A stretch of DNA of 64,000 bases from Candidatus Gastranaerophilales bacterium (GCA_944324425.1 CALUWE010000002.1:140630-204629), one strand, 5' to 3'. Shown: positions 17,507-26,958, counted from the stretch's first letter. Notes: a model not told the origin generated them from the letters alone. A program made the numbers and translations.

Positions 17507-19237
17507 TTATTCATATAAAAGTTTTTCCGCTAAAGTTGAAATTACTCTGCCATTTAAAGTTTTATTCACTTCTTTTAATTTATTTGCAATAATTTCCATT
17601 TCATCTGTCCAAATGAAATTGTCTTGAACGTATTTTTCGGCTTCATTATAACTTCCTGACATTTGAACTTTAATTATTTTTTCAAGCATTTTATAAGCGG
17701 CAGGAACCACTTTTTCAATATTAACGTGAATTTTATTATCAGGCGTTAAATTATATGCGCCTTCTTTTAAAAGAAAATAATTTTGCATAACGGTTCTAAC
17801 CCTGTGGGCTTGAGATAGGGTTGGTTTTGATTTTAAAAAGCAATCACAGACAAATGTTACAATAATTTGAACCCTTTGTTCTTCTTTGTAATAGCCCATT
17901 TTATAAAGGTCATCTACAAATGCCAAAGATGCCATATCTGCTTTATTTTCTTCAATTATACTTGTATATTTTCCAAGGTTTTCAGTACCCTTATTTGGCC
18001 CTAATGAATGGGCATTTTCATGGCCTATTGTAAACCAGTGGTCTGCTTCATCTAAGTAAAATTGATGTTGAGATTTATCTAAAACATTATCCAGCCTTTT
18101 TTGAAGTTTAATCGGGTCTGCAACTCTAATTTGCCTGTGATAGACGTTTCTTCTGCCGCCCCCTATGGTTAAAGATAATTTATCGTTATTTGGAAGATTT
18201 TCAGCTAAGGTTATTCCCCCTCTAAATTCGCCGACATCGCCTGTTATAGCAACTAAATCCACATCCACCATGGTTTGTTTTGTTTCGCCTTCGCCGTTTG
18301 GGTTTATATTTTGTTCGTATTCATTGTTAAATGGCATCAAAGAAGCTAGTTTCGGAAGATAATTTTTAATTTCAAGTAATGCTTCTGTTCCTTTTTTATT
18401 TACAATGCCGACTCTTCCGCCAAGCGCGTCTTTTGAAATTGGGGTTATGTTGAATTTATCTAAAAGAGCCTTCAATTCAGAATTTTCAACAACGGTTTCT
18501 GTCATTTCATCATGGTAATTTTCTCTTGTTATTGTAAATTCTAAAGGTGTATCTTGAAGCTCTGCCCATTTTTTATCGGCATAAGCGTCTAACATTGGGT
18601 CTGCATTCAAAAGGGCATTTGCTTGAAGTTTTAAAAATTCATTGAAATCAGAATTTGTTGAAACTTTGCTTGCTTTAATTAATTCATCCGCCATTAATTC
18701 AAAATCTTTTTTAAAGTAATCAATGTAATCAATAGCAGTTAATTCATCGTCTTTTCTTTCAATTACAGACCTTTGATTTAAAATTTTTCTAACTTCATCA
18801 ATTTTATTTTCATTCAGCATTTTAATTAAAATTGAATGAAATTCACTTACCTCTAAATCTTCGGGGTAAAAGCCTTTGCCTTTTAATTCAGTTGTATTTT
18901 TTTCTAAATTTATTTTGTTTGTTTCAGTATCTATTGCGCACATTCCTTTTTGGGCGTCATACAAAATTTTTGTTAAAATTGCCCTTTCATCGTTTTCTTT
19001 AATTTTTTCATTCAGCCAATTTTTAAAAGGAAGATTTTTTCTGTTATCGAGCCTTTCATTTATTGTTTCTAAAATGTAGGCGGCTTTAACTAGGTGCTTT
19101 AGGGCAATTTTGTCGTTTTCATCTAAATTTAAGTATTCTTCGCTGTTTTCTGTCAGCATTTTTTTATCTGTAAGATAATCCTTATTTGTTCTTTTTTTTA
19201 ATTCATCTAAACTTAAACCGTAATCAAAATTTTCCAT
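17507..19237 (-). CDS. Dipeptidyl-peptidase III-like (M49) zinc metallopeptidase
   Basis: 576-aa cytosolic protein without signal or membrane segment. A zinc site is visible: GHENAHSLG (H406, E407, H410) followed about 20 residues later by EENKAD, the pattern of M49-type peptidases, where the second motif is EECRAE in eukaryotic DPP III. The motif here is the short HExxH form rather than the HExxxH of classical DPP III, and matches bacterial proteins often labelled M49/Nudix-type hydrolases. Probable role: removing dipeptides from oligopeptides. AAGGA site before the ATG. Last gene of the operon after hisH, 14 nt apart. Confidence 0.7.
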   Translation of the reverse strand: MENFDYGLSLDELKKRTNKDYLTDKKMLTENSEEYLNLDENDKIALKHLVKAAYILETINERLDNRKNLPFKNWLNEKIKENDERAILTKILYDAQKGMCAIDTETNKINLEKNTTELKGKGFYPEDLEVSEFHSILIKMLNENKIDEVRKILNQRSVIERKDDELTAIDYIDYFKKDFELMADELIKASKVSTNSDFNEFLKLQANALLNADPMLDAYADKKWAELQDTPLEFTITRENYHDEMTETVVENSELKALLDKFNITPISKDALGGRVGIVNKKGTEALLEIKNYLPKLASLMPFNNEYEQNINPNGEGETKQTMVDVDLVAITGDVGEFRGGITLAENLPNNDKLSLTIGGGRRNVYHRQIRVADPIKLQKRLDNVLDKSQHQFYLDEADHWFTIGHENAHSLGPNKGTENLGKYTSIIEENKADMASLAFVDDLYKMGYYKEEQRVQIIVTFVCDCFLKSKPTLSQAHRVRTVMQNYFLLKEGAYNLTPDNKIHVNIEKVVPAAYKMLEKIIKVQMSGSYNEAEKYVQDNFIWTDEMEIIANKLKEVNKTLNGRVISTLAEKLLYE

Positions 19238-19251
19238 AAAAAAATTCCTTT

Positions 19252-19857
19252 TTATTTTTTAAGCCAATTTTTAAAAAAGTTCATGCCTGCAGCTGAACTT
19301 TTTTCAGGGTGAAACTGAACTGCAACCACATTATTTTTTTCTACACTTGCGCAATAATCAATGAAATATTTACCGTAAGAACTTATTATATTTTCATCTT
19401 TCGGTTTTACATAATAAGAATTTACAAAATAAAAATATTCATTATTCAATAACGTATTATTTTTGGTTGTTTTAATTTCTGCCCAGCCAATTTGGGGGGT
19501 TTTACCTTCTCTAAATTTTAAAACTTCCCCTTCAAAAATTTTTAAGCCTTCAACGTTTGGAGCTTCTTCCGATTTTTCAAATAAAACCTGAAGCCCAAGG
19601 CAAATACCTAAAAAATCTTTATTTTTAGTGGTTAAATCTTGAATAAAATGAAACATATCTTTCGATTTTAATTTTTTTATTGCCTGCTCAAAATGCCCTT
19701 GGCCAGGAAAAATTATTTTATCTGCAGATTTTATTTCATTTTTATCAGATGTTATTATGTGGGAAATATTCAAGTATGACAATGTATTTGCTATACTTTG
19801 AACATTTCCCGCTTCATAATCTATAATTGCAACTTTTAATTTAGAACTGATGTCCAT
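19252..19857 (-). CDS. hisH: Imidazole glycerol phosphate synthase subunit HisH
   Basis: 201-aa class I glutamine amidotransferase that supplies ammonia to HisF in histidine biosynthesis. Catalytic triad visible: C86 in GICLGLQ, H183 and E185 in QFHPEKS. HisH-specific features: PGQGHF, the TPQIGW motif and YFVNSYY (usually VHSYY, so His is replaced by Asn). Normal length. Its start lies 17 nt inside the end of dapL, so the two are coupled. No hisF in the window. Pairing with an aminotransferase suggests an amino-acid biosynthesis operon. Confidence 0.92.
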   Translation of the reverse strand: MDISSKLKVAIIDYEAGNVQSIANTLSYLNISHIITSDKNEIKSADKIIFPGQGHFEQAIKKLKSKDMFHFIQDLTTKNKDFLGICLGLQVLFEKSEEAPNVEGLKIFEGEVLKFREGKTPQIGWAEIKTTKNNTLLNNEYFYFVNSYYVKPKDENIISSYGKYFIDYCASVEKNNVVAVQFHPEKSSAAGMNFFKNWLKK

Positions 19858-21097
19858 CAGCTTTCATTCTTTCAATAACTTCATCCAATGAACTTTCAGA
19901 CGCTGTAATAGACATTCTTACATATCCTTTGCCTAAATCGCCAAAGGCTTCCCCTGGGACAATTACAATGCCTGATTTTTCAAGAAGGTCATCTGTATAT
20001 TTTTTAGAATCGCCGTTGTAGCGTGGCGGAATTTTTACCCAAAGGTAAAATGAAGCTTTTGGCATTTTAACACCATAGCCAAGGGAATTTAGCCCGTCTA
20101 CAAATTTTTGAATTTTATGTTTAAATTTTTTGTTTGCTTCATCAATATATTCATCGCCTTCTTTTGAATCAAGAAGTTTAGCGCCTGTTAATTGTAATGC
20201 TTTAAAAATGCCTGTGTCGATTGTAGATTTTAATTTGCCAAGCATAGAAACAATTGTTTCATTACCGCAAACAAAGCCCATTCTCCAGCCTGTCATAGCA
20301 TAGGGTTTAGAGAAGCTGTGGAATTCAACGGCAATATCTTTAGCATTCTTGCATTCTAAAATGCTTCTTGGCTTGTCGTTTTCATCAAAATAAATTTCAG
20401 CGTAAGCATTATCTGAAATTAAGATGATATTGTGTTTTAAACAAAAATCAACGCATTTTTGCATATAATCAAAATCGCAAACAACGCCAAGAGGGTTATT
20501 CGGGTAGTTTATGATTAATGCTTTAATTTTTTCTTCTTTATAGCCTGCATTTAAAATTTTAGTTAATTCAGCTTCTAAATCGGGTTGATAGTTGTTATCT
20601 TCCGTCAAAGGAACACCCCAAAATAGGCCGCCTGATACTTTTACCATTTCTTTATAGCTTGCATACCCCGGGTCTGGGCACATAATAATGTCGCGTTCTT
20701 TTTCATCAACAACGGGGTTAATTAATTCCCTGATTAAATTTGCTATCCCTTCTTTTGAACCTATAAGAGAGAAAACTTCTTTTTTAGGGTCAACATCAAC
20801 ATTGAATCTTTTTTTCATTCTTCTTGAAACCGCTTCTAAGAAATAAGATTCGCCTTTTGGGGTTGAATATGTGTGAATTGAAGGGTCATCCAAAACATTT
20901 TTTAAGGTTTCAACCGCAAACATTGGCACCATATCGACAGGAGCGCCCATTGAAAGTGCGATTGGCTTTCTGTTTTTCTTTGTTAATTCTTCAGTCAGCG
21001 CCAATTGTTTTGCTTTTATTTGAAACATGATGTATGTTTCAAGCGATTGCACATAATCGTTAAATTTTGCTTTCAAAATCTGCTCATTTCCTGCCAT
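19841..21097 (-). CDS. dapL: PLP aminotransferase, probably LL-diaminopimelate aminotransferase
   Basis: 418-aa class I/II fold-type I aminotransferase. Signature residues: YPNNPLG, the PLP-lysine in SFSKPYAMTGWRMGF, SDNAYAEIYFD, and a C-terminal arginine in GYVRMS for the carboxylate. The SK-Y-MTGWR context is typical of DapL, which converts tetrahydrodipicolinate to LL-diaminopimelate in one step in cyanobacteria and plants, feeding lysine and peptidoglycan. Other members (aspartate or alanine aminotransferase) cannot be excluded. TGAGGATAT ribosome site. Second gene of the operon, 17 nt after the phosphohexomutase stop. Confidence 0.75.
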   Translation of the reverse strand: MAGNEQILKAKFNDYVQSLETYIMFQIKAKQLALTEELTKKNRKPIALSMGAPVDMVPMFAVETLKNVLDDPSIHTYSTPKGESYFLEAVSRRMKKRFNVDVDPKKEVFSLIGSKEGIANLIRELINPVVDEKERDIIMCPDPGYASYKEMVKVSGGLFWGVPLTEDNNYQPDLEAELTKILNAGYKEEKIKALIINYPNNPLGVVCDFDYMQKCVDFCLKHNIILISDNAYAEIYFDENDKPRSILECKNAKDIAVEFHSFSKPYAMTGWRMGFVCGNETIVSMLGKLKSTIDTGIFKALQLTGAKLLDSKEGDEYIDEANKKFKHKIQKFVDGLNSLGYGVKMPKASFYLWVKIPPRYNGDSKKYTDDLLEKSGIVIVPGEAFGDLGKGYVRMSITASESSLDEVIERMKADGHQF

Positions 21098-21114
21098 TTT
21101 TATATCCTCATTTT

Positions 21115-23316
21115 TTAAAAATTGTAGTTCGGTATTTTAAATTCTCTTTTATCAATGTCTTTATTTGCGTATTTTGAATAAATTGAATAAGAAATTTCTT
21201 TTGATTGTTCAACGTATTCTTTTGTTAAATATTTAAGGTAAGTTTCATTCAAATCGCCTGAATAATTGCCCATTAGTTTTGAATATTGGGCTAAAACTTC
21301 TTTATTTTTGCCGCCTGCATAAGCTTTTGTTTTAGCATCTGTTCCGGATGGTCTTATTTCAATGAATTTATCGTCAAAATTGAAATATGTGCCGTCGCCC
21401 ACAAAATAAACACCTGAAAGGTTTGAAAAATCGAGGGTTTTAAAGGTTGAAGATAAAATTTCTTTAATGTTATCTAATGTTATTTTATTTTCATATAACC
21501 CTATTGCAAGCGCCAAATAGAAAATATCGTTTTTGGTTCTTTGTTTTTCGCCTTCGGTTTTTGCAATTTTTAATTTATTGATGTCGGGTTCTGATTCGTT
21601 GTAATAAGCTATATCATCTCTCACATCAAATTTTGCAATGATATTATTATTTTTATAAACATTTTCTAAGTGTTTATATAATGGAACATCTAAAGTTGAA
21701 ATAAGCCCTGAAGCTGCAATAATTGCTTCTGTTGCGCTTTTTTCCCTCATAGAAAGTGCCATTCTGTTATTTAAGGATTTTATTTCATCGTTTGAACCGA
21801 TTATCATGCCGCCTGATTCTTCGCCGCCAAAAATCATTCTTGGAGAAGAACCTAAGTGAATTTTATTATTGAAAATATCTTCAACAACAATGTCTTGAAC
21901 CTTATTTTCAATTTGAAATTCAACTTTTTTAACAACGTTTGCAATTTCTTTAAAGCCAACGGGTGTATTTATAACTTTAATATTGTTAAATTTTGCCCAT
22001 TCATCCCAGCTTTTTGAGCTTGCCGTTGTTTTTACCATAAATCTTTCAAAATCATTGAATTTGCCTGTTTGTTTTAATTCATCTTTAATGAAATCCATAA
22101 TCATCAAAAATGCTTGGTTAGCTGAAAATATGCAAAGAATTCTGTTTTCATCCAAAATTGTATAATCAACACCAACATTTTTAACTTCATCAATGTTTTT
22201 AATATCTTCAATTTGAACAACAGATAACCTGTCATGGTCAGGGTCTGTAATTAAAGAAACAGTGCCAATCGGGTAATCTTTTAATTTTGTTTCATAGTGA
22301 AGAGAATCAATTACAGGGAAATACGTTTCCCCTTTTTCATTTTTGCTTGTAACCGTTATATCTAATGACCAATCATAGAAGGAATCGTTTTTAATATCTT
22401 TTCCGATACCATGGAAAAACGGGTCTTCTTCAATATTTAACCAGTCAAAAGTTTTTGAGATTTCAAGTTTATCTAGAATTTTGCTTAATGTACGGTAGCT
22501 TGCGCCCCCAACGGCATCAATTATTATTTTTTTATCAAAATTCTTAATTTTATCTAAGGTGCTTTTGGTTGCAACCGTTGTTTTTAAGTATTCTACATAA
22601 AGGTCAATACCGTTATTTAACCTATCCATTGCACTTTCATCTATTAAAGAATCATTGGATGCTGCAAATGAAATTGTATATTCGCCTTCTTTTTCAACAA
22701 TGTTTAGAATTTCTTCCATTTTATTCACAAATTCCATACTTTCATCGGGTAAAAATTGTGAACCTTGGTTGTTTAAGTCTTTTGTTGCATTTTTAACTGA
22801 AATGCCGTGGGAACTTGTGATGTATTCTGCGCCGACTAAATCTAATTTAAAAGCAAGGAAAGATGCAAGCCAAATAGGAATTGTTTCTCTGTTTTTTGGG
22901 GTTAAGGTTTTAATTCCTTGTTTTGCTTGAATTCTTGCAATTAAATCAAGGTAAATTTTTGAATTATACCTGACTTCAGACCCTGCCAATTTAACAAGTT
23001 CCAAGTTTGGATATTTTTCTTTTAAAACTAAGGCTTTTGCTAAAGTTGCCAATGTAATTCCAACAGTATTAATAGGAAACCTTGTATCATGGGGATATAA
23101 AATGTTTTGAGGCCCTCTTATGCCTGCAGTTGACACAAGTGCTTCTTTTTTATAATTTTCAAACCAGCTTTTTAGGTTTAATTTTTGAACCAATTCCCTT
23201 GTTAATTTGAATTGAAATTCGTTTTTATTCAAATAATCAAAAACTCTGTCTTTTTTTATATCGTCGGGGGTGTTTTCTTCAACCCCTTTTTTAAGCATTT
23301 CTTCTAAATTGTTCAT
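21115..23316 (-). CDS. Large phosphohexomutase-family protein (PGM/PMM-like)
   Basis: 733-aa member of the alpha-D-phosphohexomutase superfamily, much longer than the usual 450-550 aa. The four active-site loops are recognisable but altered: TSSHGISVKN at the phosphoserine position (normally TASHNP), TDPDHDRLS for the metal loop (normally DPDxDR), GGEESGG for sugar binding and EIRPSGTDAKTK for phosphate binding. It probably interconverts hexose 1- and 6-phosphates, but the altered loops make the substrate uncertain. First gene of the operon with dapL, hisH and the peptidase; a TATAAT lies about 40 nt upstream. A conventional paralogue is at 26959. Confidence 0.8.
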   Translation of the reverse strand: MNNLEEMLKKGVEENTPDDIKKDRVFDYLNKNEFQFKLTRELVQKLNLKSWFENYKKEALVSTAGIRGPQNILYPHDTRFPINTVGITLATLAKALVLKEKYPNLELVKLAGSEVRYNSKIYLDLIARIQAKQGIKTLTPKNRETIPIWLASFLAFKLDLVGAEYITSSHGISVKNATKDLNNQGSQFLPDESMEFVNKMEEILNIVEKEGEYTISFAASNDSLIDESAMDRLNNGIDLYVEYLKTTVATKSTLDKIKNFDKKIIIDAVGGASYRTLSKILDKLEISKTFDWLNIEEDPFFHGIGKDIKNDSFYDWSLDITVTSKNEKGETYFPVIDSLHYETKLKDYPIGTVSLITDPDHDRLSVVQIEDIKNIDEVKNVGVDYTILDENRILCIFSANQAFLMIMDFIKDELKQTGKFNDFERFMVKTTASSKSWDEWAKFNNIKVINTPVGFKEIANVVKKVEFQIENKVQDIVVEDIFNNKIHLGSSPRMIFGGEESGGMIIGSNDEIKSLNNRMALSMREKSATEAIIAASGLISTLDVPLYKHLENVYKNNNIIAKFDVRDDIAYYNESEPDINKLKIAKTEGEKQRTKNDIFYLALAIGLYENKITLDNIKEILSSTFKTLDFSNLSGVYFVGDGTYFNFDDKFIEIRPSGTDAKTKAYAGGKNKEVLAQYSKLMGNYSGDLNETYLKYLTKEYVEQSKEISYSIYSKYANKDIDKREFKIPNYNF

Positions 23317-23422
23317 ATTTTGTTGTTAAACTCCATATAGTTTGAAAGAATTATAGCATAAAATCACAATTCTTAATAATTTTTTGTGGTAATATTGTTG
23401 AATAATATCGGTCGGAGCATAT

Positions 23423-24379
23423 ATGAACCCATCTAAAATTGCAGTTGTAATACCCTGTTTTAATGAAGAAGAAAGCCTGCCAAACAGCCTTAGAAAAATT
23501 TGGGATTGTATGGAAGATCTTTCAAATAAGGGAAAAATTTCAAAAGACAGTTTGATTTTTTTAATTGATGACGGCTCATCCGATAAAACTTGGGAAATAT
23601 TATCTGAAGCCCATAGAAGAGCGCCAGAAAAAGTTAAAGCAATTAAATTTACAAGAAATTTTGGCAACCAAACCGCAATTTTTGCGGGGCTTAAAATGAT
23701 TAAAATTTTTGATGTGGATGCCGCAATTACAATAGATGCAGACCTTCAACAAGATGAAAACAAAATTGAAGAATTTGTTGAAAAATTTAATGAAGGCTAT
23801 GATATTGTTGCAGGGGTCAGAGAAAATAATGAAGAATATGATTTTATAAAAAAACAAACTTCAAGCCTTTTCTATAAGTTAATAAACTGGCTTGGGGTGA
23901 ACATTAAGCCAAACCATTCCGAATTCAGACTTGTCAGCAAAAAAGTTTTATCTTTGCTTGATTTATACAGAGAAAATAACCTTTTTTTAAGGGGCTTATT
24001 TTATGAATTGGGCTTAAAAACAGCTTATGTAAATTATTCAATAAAAGAAAGAAAATTCGGAGAATCAAAATTTTCTTTTTCAAAACTCTTGTGTTTGGCA
24101 AGTGCCGGTATTGTTTCTTATTCAACAAAACCTTTAAGAATAATTTTCTTTTTAGGGCTTTTTGTTGCAATTATAAGCTTTTTAATTTGGGCATTTACGA
24201 TTTTTGTTGAAGTTGGCTTAAATCGCGATATAAACGCAATTGAACCGTATGAAATTTGGGAATCTTTTATATCAGGCGTTCAAATTTTATCAATAGGTAT
24301 AATTGGCGAATACGTTGGGCAAATTTTGCTTGAAGTTAAAGACAGGCCAAGGTTTTTAATAGATAAAGAATTATTGTAA
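23423..24379 (+). CDS. GT2 polyprenyl-phosphate glycosyltransferase (GtrB/DPM-like)
   Basis: 318-aa enzyme that transfers a sugar from a nucleotide donor to undecaprenyl phosphate at the inner membrane face. N-terminal GT-A domain: VVIPCFNEEESL, DDGSSDKTW, NFGNQTAIFAG and the metal-binding DADLQ. The acceptor region has SEFRLVSKKV and ERKFGESKFS. Two C-terminal membrane helices (about 230-250 and 270-300) as in GtrB. GGAG site before the ATG. Divergent from the phosphohexomutase, which could feed sugar-phosphate precursors. The lipid-linked sugar may serve the GT-C enzymes elsewhere in the window; the link is inferred. Confidence 0.9.
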   Translation: MNPSKIAVVIPCFNEEESLPNSLRKIWDCMEDLSNKGKISKDSLIFLIDDGSSDKTWEILSEAHRRAPEKVKAIKFTRNFGNQTAIFAGLKMIKIFDVDAAITIDADLQQDENKIEEFVEKFNEGYDIVAGVRENNEEYDFIKKQTSSLFYKLINWLGVNIKPNHSEFRLVSKKVLSLLDLYRENNLFLRGLFYELGLKTAYVNYSIKERKFGESKFSFSKLLCLASAGIVSYSTKPLRIIFFLGLFVAIISFLIWAFTIFVEVGLNRDINAIEPYEIWESFISGVQILSIGIIGEYVGQILLEVKDRPRFLIDKELL

Positions 24380-24964
24380 ATGTTAGAAAATTATGAAAAA
24401 TATTTAAATTTAATAACAAGCAAAATTGAAGGGTTTTTTGAAAAACAAAAGCCCTATATTTTCTGCAAAAAAGGGTGTGCAAAATGCTGCGAAAAAGGCG
24501 AATACCCTTGGAGCGAAATTGAATTTAAATATATTATGAAAGGTTTTTCACTTCTTGACCCCGAATTGCAAAATAAAATAAAAGAAAAAGTGAGAAAAAT
24601 TAAGGAAGATAAGAAAAATTTTAAAGAGGACGGCATTTTTTTATATGAATGCCCTTTTTTAATAAACGGTGCCTGCAGCCTTTATAAGTACAGAGGCATA
24701 ATATGCAGAAGTTTCGGGCTTTTAGTTCAAGTGGAAGGGAAAAAACCGCAAATTCCTTTTTGTTCATCCTTAGGGCTTAATTATTCAAATGTTTATGACC
24801 TTGAAAAAAGGTCTATAACAGTTGAAAAATTTAAGCAAACAGGAATTGAGATTGAACCTAAAATTTTTAATGTAAGCTATAAATTTTTAACAAACGAAAC
24901 CTTTGAAAAGGGGTTTAATTTCACCTTTGGCGACAAAAAACCCCTTATAGATTGGTTTGAATAG
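24380..24964 (+). CDS. YkgJ-family cysteine-cluster protein
   Basis: 194-aa protein of the YkgJ/UPF0153 type. It has the CxxxCxxCC cluster (CKKGCAKCC, about residues 29-37) and a second set of Cys (ECPFLINGACSLYKYRGIICRSFG), expected to bind zinc or an iron-sulfur centre. Biochemical role unknown for the family. Starts on the base after the GT2 stop, so it is translated from the same message. No membrane segment. Confidence 0.85.
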   Translation: MLENYEKYLNLITSKIEGFFEKQKPYIFCKKGCAKCCEKGEYPWSEIEFKYIMKGFSLLDPELQNKIKEKVRKIKEDKKNFKEDGIFLYECPFLINGACSLYKYRGIICRSFGLLVQVEGKKPQIPFCSSLGLNYSNVYDLEKRSITVEKFKQTGIEIEPKIFNVSYKFLTNETFEKGFNFTFGDKKPLIDWFE

Positions 24965-24967
24965 TTA

Positions 24968-24988
24968 AATGTTATAAAATATAACATT
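24968..24988. repeat. 9-bp inverted repeat upstream of the ATPase cassette
   Basis: Arms AATGTTATA and TATAACATT around an AAA centre, directly after the ykgJ-like stop. A related half-site (ATATAACA) recurs over the promoter at 25040. It could be an operator for the cassette or a weak AT-only terminator. Confidence 0.35.
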
Positions 24989-25034
24989 ATATTAATAAAT
25001 TAGCGCAATTATTAATTATATCGTTTTTTTATTG

Positions 25035-25043
25035 TGATATAAT
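25035..25043 (+). promoter_or_regulatory. Extended -10 promoter of the ATPase-TOPRIM cassette
   Basis: TG-A-TATAAT, a perfect extended -10, 20 nt before the ATG at 25064; a GGGAGA ribosome site lies between. No strong -35, as often with extended -10 promoters. It gives the cassette its own promoter. Confidence 0.6.
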
Positions 25044-25063
25044 ATAACAATAAGGGAGATTTT

Positions 25064-26386
25064 ATGTTCAGATATATAAAACTAAAAAATTATAAATCAC
25101 TTGTTGATTTTGGGGTTGACCTTACAAATAAAAGAGGTACACCTAAAAAATTTATTTTAATTTACGGTGAAAATGGCATTGGTAAATCAAATTTTACTTC
25201 TGTTTTTGCAACTTTGCTTGAAACACTTTTGACAAAATCTTCAATAGAAACGATTAATAAGTATTTGGAAAATAACAATAATGTTCAAAGTCCGCAATTT
25301 CAAAACATGTTAAGAAGCCTAAAAGATACGGAAAGAATCATAAAAAGCACAAAAACAATCGGGGTTGATGATAATATGGTTCTTGAATTTGGCTTTAGAA
25401 TAAATAAAAAGAACGGCTTTTACCGCTTAGAATTTGACAATGAAAAAATAGTTTCAGAGGAACTTGAATATAATTTAAGCGAAACAAATAAAATTTCATA
25501 CAAAATAAAAGAAAATATGAAAAGTTTTGATCTTCAAGATAATTTATTCAAAGATAAAACATACAAAACAGAAATGGAAAATTTGCTTAGCAAATATTGG
25601 GGCAAACATTCCTTAATATCGTTAATTGTGTTTGAACAATCAGACAAAAGACAAGATTATATTATAAATAAAATCTCAGATGACTTATATGACGTTATAA
25701 CAAGCATAATAACAATGAGTGTCAGAATAAGCGGTTCAAGAGGGCCTGTATCAGATCAAATGGGAATAAGCAATATCTTATATTCTCAAATGTTTAAAGG
25801 CTCAATACCTACATATTTAGCAAAACAACTGCAAAGGGTTGAGCAATTATTGAATATCTTTTTTACAAACTCATATTCCGATATAAAACAAGTTTATTAC
25901 CTTTTGCAAGAAAAAGACGGAATGCTTTATTACCATTTAATGTTTAAAAAAATGGTATATGGAAAATTAATTGATATTAAATATGAGCTTGAATCGGCCG
26001 GAACAAAATGCTTGGTTGAACTTTTGCCATATTTTATGAGCTCGCTTGAAGGAAAAATAAGCGTAATTGATGAAATAGATTCAAATATCCATGATGTTTT
26101 AATTAATTCAATTTTAGAAGAACTTCACGATTCAATTGAAGAACAAATAATCATAACAACTCATAACACAATGCTTTTAGAATCTGAAAAATTAAGAAGT
26201 GGAGCATACATTTTTAATATTGATAAAAAAGGCAAAAAAGAACTTGTTCCAATAACAGATTATGAAGATAGAATGCACCCCAACATAAATGTAAGAAAAC
26301 GTTATTTAAGCGGACTATATGGTGGTGTGCCATTTTCCACATACATTAATTTTGAAGAATTAAAAGATATTGTGGAGCAAAAATAA
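25064..26386 (+). CDS. SMC/ABC-like AAA ATPase (AAA_15/RloA type), putative anti-phage
   Basis: 440-aa ATPase. Walker A is G35-ENGIG-KS42, an ABC-like signature lies in LESAGTK (about 315), Walker B is ISVIDEID (about 334), and the H-loop is IITTHN (about 362). The C-terminal YLSGLYGGVPF is typical of AAA_15-type ATPases from defence operons (RloA, AbiL and PARIS AriA-like proteins). The middle (about 60-300) is helical with a coiled tendency. No membrane segment. Followed after a single base by a TOPRIM/RloB-like gene, the standard companion. By family analogy the ATPase senses phage or DNA and controls the partner's toxicity; no activity is proven here. Confidence 0.75.
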   Translation: MFRYIKLKNYKSLVDFGVDLTNKRGTPKKFILIYGENGIGKSNFTSVFATLLETLLTKSSIETINKYLENNNNVQSPQFQNMLRSLKDTERIIKSTKTIGVDDNMVLEFGFRINKKNGFYRLEFDNEKIVSEELEYNLSETNKISYKIKENMKSFDLQDNLFKDKTYKTEMENLLSKYWGKHSLISLIVFEQSDKRQDYIINKISDDLYDVITSIITMSVRISGSRGPVSDQMGISNILYSQMFKGSIPTYLAKQLQRVEQLLNIFFTNSYSDIKQVYYLLQEKDGMLYYHLMFKKMVYGKLIDIKYELESAGTKCLVELLPYFMSSLEGKISVIDEIDSNIHDVLINSILEELHDSIEEQIIITTHNTMLLESEKLRSGAYIFNIDKKGKKELVPITDYEDRMHPNINVRKRYLSGLYGGVPFSTYINFEELKDIVEQK

Positions 26387-26387
26387 A

Positions 26388-26957
26388 ATGAAGCGCCAAT
26401 TATCGTATCTTAAAGCTGTTGTCATCTGCCATGGGAAAAGTGAAAAACAAATAGCAGAGTTTATTAAAAGCAAATTAAGGTTAAGAATTGATATTGATTC
26501 AAAAAATAACGGTAAAAATTCAATACAGATAACAAGCTTAATGAAATTTTTAAGCAGCAGAAAATATAAAAGCAAAAAAGATTTTCTAAATTTTTATAAA
26601 AACGATTTAGACAAACTTAATGATGACTTTAAAATTTTTACAATAATGGACACGGACGATTGCACAGAAAAACAAAAAAAGGAATATTTAAATAAAGCCA
26701 TGTTTAAAAATCACCCCTTGAAAAAATATATTGTGCCCATTGCAAATTCGCCCGAGCTTGAATCTGTTCTTGTTCAATCCAAAATAAAATTTAACAAAAA
26801 GGGTGACAAAAGAAAGGGCGAATACATTTCAATTTTTCCAACAGACCCAAAATATCAAAAATCTGATATTATTCAATTAGAAGAGTTTTTAGAAAATTTA
26901 AAAAAGTGCCCTTCAACCAATATGAATGAATTTATTGAATTTTGCCTAAATCTTTAA
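26388..26957 (+). CDS. TOPRIM/RloB-like putative effector of the ATPase cassette
   Basis: 189-aa protein. Start 26388 (1 nt after the ATPase stop) is preferred over an in-frame ATG at 26370 inside the ATPase gene. A TOPRIM-like layout is visible: strand plus H15-GKSE (normally EGxxE), a hydrophobic strand ending in D88-TDD91 (like FDRDD of RloB), and NSPELES (about 120; like the NPxFELWL motif of RloB). The glutamate expected in the first motif is replaced by His15, so metal binding may be changed. Likely nuclease-type effector, by context. Ends 1 nt from the convergent phosphoglucomutase gene. Assignment is by motif, not alignment. Confidence 0.55.
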   Translation: MKRQLSYLKAVVICHGKSEKQIAEFIKSKLRLRIDIDSKNNGKNSIQITSLMKFLSSRKYKSKKDFLNFYKNDLDKLNDDFKIFTIMDTDDCTEKQKKEYLNKAMFKNHPLKKYIVPIANSPELESVLVQSKIKFNKKGDKRKGEYISIFPTDPKYQKSDIIQLEEFLENLKKCPSTNMNEFIEFCLNL

Positions 26958-26958
26958 T

